This document shows positions 22,186 through 25,163 of a stretch of DNA of 25,163 bases, one piece after another. This DNA is from an uncultured Prevotella sp. (GTDB taxonomy: Bacteria; Bacteroidota; Bacteroidia; Bacteroidales; Bacteroidaceae). Positions within the stretch are counted from its first letter, which is position 1, and every line of letters starts with the position of its first letter. A program made the translations under genes and the position numbers. The DNA is taken from NCBI GenBank assembly GCA_900769055.1, contig CAAGFF010000092.1:1-25163 (forward strand), written 5' to 3'. The notes beneath the pieces are model-generated. The model had not been told where the DNA came from. It saw nothing but the letters and a program-made list of their open reading frames with translations, and ran no database searches.

Positions 22186-25163
22186 ATGAAACAATTTTTT
22201 CGTTTCGCTGCTGTAGCAATGCTTACAGCAATGTCAAGCTCCGCAGCCTTTGCAGGCAACTGGGTAGTACCAGCACCGGCAGGCCAGCCTTTGACAGTAG
22301 GCGACACTGTCTACATCTGGAATGTAGGACAGAAAGCCTGGATCAACAAAGGTGAGTCATGGGGCACTCAGGCCGTGGTAAATGCCAACACTGGTCTGAA
22401 GTATGTAGTTAAACAAACCCAAGAAGAGAACTCTGGTGCAGCGGTGCTCACTGGTGCTCGCTACTATCTGTGGTCAGACTGTGGTAAAAACAACCATTAC
22501 CTCAAGCGTATCTCTGACGGCAAGACAGGTACCGACTACAAGGCTTGCTTCGTTGATGGTGCAAACAACAGCGGTAACCCTCTGCAGTGGGAAATCGCTG
22601 ACCTCGGTGGCAACAAGTATTCTATCAAGCGCCCGGAGGTCTTCGAGGATGGGACCAGCACTGATGGCGGCTTGACATGGGAGTATGTAGCTAATGAGTT
22701 CCTCGGTGTAAATCTGACTCACGACCGTCTATGGGATGGTAAGACATGGGCAGAGGCTGGTTACACAGAGCAGCCCAACACCTACGCACTTTGGTTCGAC
22801 GTACAGGCTGGCGATGATGCTACATGGATGTTCGTTTCCAAGGAAGGCTATCAGGCATACAGCCTGAAGCCCAATCTCAAAAATGCACTTGAGAATGCCG
22901 AGGCACAGGGTGTTGACGACTTCTCTGCCGAGGAGGCTGTATTCAACAACCCTGCCGCAACAGTGGAAGAGATTAAAGCAGCCGTTCAATCGCTTAACAA
23001 TAAGGTTGCTACCCTTGTAGATCCTACCAACCCTGTTGACATGACATCAAGCATTGTCAACGCCGACATCTCTGACGGTATCAATGGCTGGTCAACAACT
23101 ACAGGCGCGAAGAACAATGGTACTGCCCACAACGTAACGGATGACCCAGCAAGGAACTCAGAAGGTGCCTTCAGTGGTAATTTCTACGAGAACTGGAACC
23201 CCAACGCATTCACCGGCAAGATGTATCAGGTAGTTAAGAACCTGCCAAACGGTGTTTACAAGGTTGGTCTTTCTGCTTTCATCAACAAGTATGACCTTAA
23301 CAACGCCACTACCCAGAGCCAGTATGTATACTTCAACGACCTGAAGATTCCTTTGACAACAGGCGATGCAAGAGCTTACTCTGCATACATAGACATCACA
23401 ACAGGCGAGCTGGAGATTGGTCTTGCACAGGATGTTGCCATCTCTGAGTGGATGGGTCTCGACAACGCTACTCTCGTTTACTACGGAAGCAGCCTCGCAT
23501 CATATCAGTACATCACAACAAGCTATGCCGAAATCTTCGACAACGAGCTTGCAGAGGCCATCTATAGCCCACAGTACAAGGAGACAGTAGAAGCTGACAT
23601 CGCAGCAGCAAAGAACGCTACTACCAAGGAGCAGGCCCTCGCCATCTACGCACAGGCTCAGCAGGACGTTGCAGCACTGAAGGCTAACGCCGCAGCATAC
23701 GTAGCACTGCAGGCATTTTACGATAAGATTGATGCATGGTATATGGAAGGCGTAGATCTTGAAACCGAATTGACTGATTGTCAATCAATGCTTGATAATC
23801 AAACAGCTTCTACCGAGGAAATTCTTGCCTTCATCGCAGCAGTAGAGGCTAAGGCTGACGAAGCCCTCAAGAATCAAGCTCAGCCTGGTGACGATGTTAC
23901 CAAGTTCATCGTTAACCCATGGTTCAATGTTGGTGACGTTCAGGACGAGAGCTCTACTCAGAAGCAGAGCTTCGATGGCTGGACTATAGAGGGTAAGGCA
24001 CCTGGTGCAGGTGGTACTGCTGACACTCGTCTTGCAGAGGTTTACGAGGGCGACTTCAAGATCTATCAGGACCTCAAGGGTATCCAGAAGGGTGCTTACC
24101 AGCTCGAAATCCAGGCCTTCATGCGTCCGGGTTCTGCCGAGACAGCAGTTGCAAACTGGGAGGCTGGCAACAAGGAGACTCCTGCTTGGATCTTCGCTGG
24201 CGACAATAAGGTGATGGTTAACAGCATCTGCCAGACAATGTTCGAGGGTGGGGCACCTACTACTTCTGACAGCTGGAGCAATGTAGGCAACTACTACTTC
24301 CCGAACACTATGAAGACAGCATACGAGGCAATGGAAATGAATCCGGAGAACTACAACAACGTTGTTACTGCTCTCTGCATCGACGGCAACCTCCGCATCG
24401 GTATCGAGGCTAACGACCCAGCAGCAACAGGTAGCCGTTGGATGATCTTCCACGACTTCAAGCTCACTTATCTCGGCAACGACCCTGATGTTATAAGCCC
24501 AGTACTCCAGAGCGTCATCGACGAGGCTACTGCAACAGCAGCACGTCCAATGGCAGCAGAGGAGAAGACAGCTCTTAATGACGCTCTCAACACAGCTAAC
24601 GCTGCTGTAAGCGGCTCCGACGGCGACGCTATGATGGCAGCTTACAGAACCCTTGCTCAGGCTAACACTGCAGCTGCAGCAAGCGCTGATGAGTACGACA
24701 AGATTAGCCTTGCACTCGAAGAGTTGGTAGCAGCTTATTGGGAATATGCGGGCAATGCTTCCGATGACGCAGTAGCTAAGGCAGAAGCTCTTCAGACGGA
24801 AGTTGGAGAAGCTCTTGAGAACGGTACTTACAAGACTGAGGACTGCGGTGCTAAGTTAACAGAGATCAAGATGGCTATCAACGCCCTGAAGATGGTTGAG
24901 GGTTCTGACGAGAAACCTGGCGACTTCTGCTGGGCAATCACAAATGCTGACTACACTGACGGCACAAGCGGTTGGGAGTTGGTAAACAATGGTGCTGCTC
25001 CTGGCGTTGCAAACAACGTAATGGAAGGCTACAACGGTAACTTCGACGTTCATCAGGACATCTACAACCTGCCAGAGGGTACATACCTCGTTAAGTGCCA
25101 GGGCTTCTACCGCTACGGATGGCTCAATGGTGCAGCAAAGGCATGGGAGAAAGACTCTACCGT
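22186..25163 (+). CDS. Large secreted modular protein with beta-sandwich and helical repeats (3' end outside window)
   Basis: The reading frame is open from the ATG at 22186 to the window end: 992 codons, no stop, so the gene is partial. The signal peptide ends AFA near residue 24 and is type I, with no lipobox. Residues about 27-215 look beta-trefoil-like (YIWNVGQKAWINKGESWGTQA, YYLWSDCGKNNHYLKRI). Three beta-sandwich, galactose-binding-like modules follow, near 286-435, 573-765 and 917 onward. Each opens with an IxNxxxxxGW pattern and has Y/HQ...NLPxGxYxV strands. Between them are Ala/Glu-rich helical segments (about 436-570 and 766-915) of FIVAR-like character. Such proteins are typically exported or surface-attached binding proteins. 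A C-terminal sorting domain cannot be checked here. No catalytic domain is visible in this part. It may be cotranscribed with the sigma factor. Confidence 0.8.
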   Translation, partial: MKQFFRFAAVAMLTAMSSSAAFAGNWVVPAPAGQPLTVGDTVYIWNVGQKAWINKGESWGTQAVVNANTGLKYVVKQTQEENSGAAVLTGARYYLWSDCGKNNHYLKRISDGKTGTDYKACFVDGANNSGNPLQWEIADLGGNKYSIKRPEVFEDGTSTDGGLTWEYVANEFLGVNLTHDRLWDGKTWAEAGYTEQPNTYALWFDVQAGDDATWMFVSKEGYQAYSLKPNLKNALENAEAQGVDDFSAEEAVFNNPAATVEEIKAAVQSLNNKVATLVDPTNPVDMTSSIVNADISDGINGWSTTTGAKNNGTAHNVTDDPARNSEGAFSGNFYENWNPNAFTGKMYQVVKNLPNGVYKVGLSAFINKYDLNNATTQSQYVYFNDLKIPLTTGDARAYSAYIDITTGELEIGLAQDVAISEWMGLDNATLVYYGSSLASYQYITTSYAEIFDNELAEAIYSPQYKETVEADIAAAKNATTKEQALAIYAQAQQDVAALKANAAAYVALQAFYDKIDAWYMEGVDLETELTDCQSMLDNQTASTEEILAFIAAVEAKADEALKNQAQPGDDVTKFIVNPWFNVGDVQDESSTQKQSFDGWTIEGKAPGAGGTADTRLAEVYEGDFKIYQDLKGIQKGAYQLEIQAFMRPGSAETAVANWEAGNKETPAWIFAGDNKVMVNSICQTMFEGGAPTTSDSWSNVGNYYFPNTMKTAYEAMEMNPENYNNVVTALCIDGNLRIGIEANDPAATGSRWMIFHDFKLTYLGNDPDVISPVLQSVIDEATATAARPMAAEEKTALNDALNTANAAVSGSDGDAMMAAYRTLAQANTAAAASADEYDKISLALEELVAAYWEYAGNASDDAVAKAEALQTEVGEALENGTYKTEDCGAKLTEIKMAINALKMVEGSDEKPGDFCWAITNADYTDGTSGWELVNNGAAPGVANNVMEGYNGNFDVHQDIYNLPEGTYLVKCQGFYRYGWLNGAAKAWEKDST

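Overview
The window looks like a chromosomal segment of a Bacteroidota (Bacteroidetes) gut-type bacterium, most likely Prevotella or a close relative. Supporting signs are two SusC/SusD pairs, lipoproteins with acidic residues right after the lipidated cysteine, promoters of the TAnnTTTG type, a general lack of Shine-Dalgarno sequences, and intergenic repeats of a GC-rich palindromic style. The genus is inferred; no rRNA or other marker gene is present.

Region 1 (1-3276) is housekeeping. A short repeat array and an inverted repeat lie beyond the 3' end of a minus-strand Xaa-Pro aminopeptidase (229-2031). It is divergent from a plus-strand malate dehydrogenase (2217-3209) that ends in a good intrinsic terminator.

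Region 2 (3277-3802) is non-coding. It holds a 24-bp tandem repeat made of 8-mers, a well-formed promoter near 3506-3536, and a leader of about 260 nt with several possible hairpins and a T8 run.

Region 3 (3803-20844) is one tight 17-kb, seven-gene operon with 6-25 nt between genes. The order is fasciclin (FAS1) lipoprotein, SusC, SusD, FAS1 lipoprotein, FAS1 lipoprotein, SusC, SusD. All five lipoproteins look surface-exported. There is no glycoside hydrolase, lyase, sulfatase, peptidase or dedicated regulator inside the operon. It therefore resembles an uptake locus in which FAS1 lipoproteins take the place usually held by SusE/F-type surface-binding proteins. The ligand is unknown. A long hairpin followed by T residues closes the operon.

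Region 4 (20845-21522) is a repeat island. It contains a 279-bp inverted-repeat element with a second 138-bp inverted-repeat element nested inside it, plus loose copies of the outer palindrome. It is followed by the promoter and a hairpin leader of the next gene.

Region 5 (21535-25163) has a small ECF-type sigma factor with no visible anti-sigma gene. Downstream lies the first 992 codons of a very large secreted modular protein that runs off the window end. It alternates beta-sandwich, carbohydrate-binding-like modules with Ala-rich helical segments.

The most distinctive item is the enzyme-free double SusCD/triple FAS1 operon with its long leader. The second is the nested inverted-repeat element, whose two arms carry paired, hairpin-preserving substitutions.
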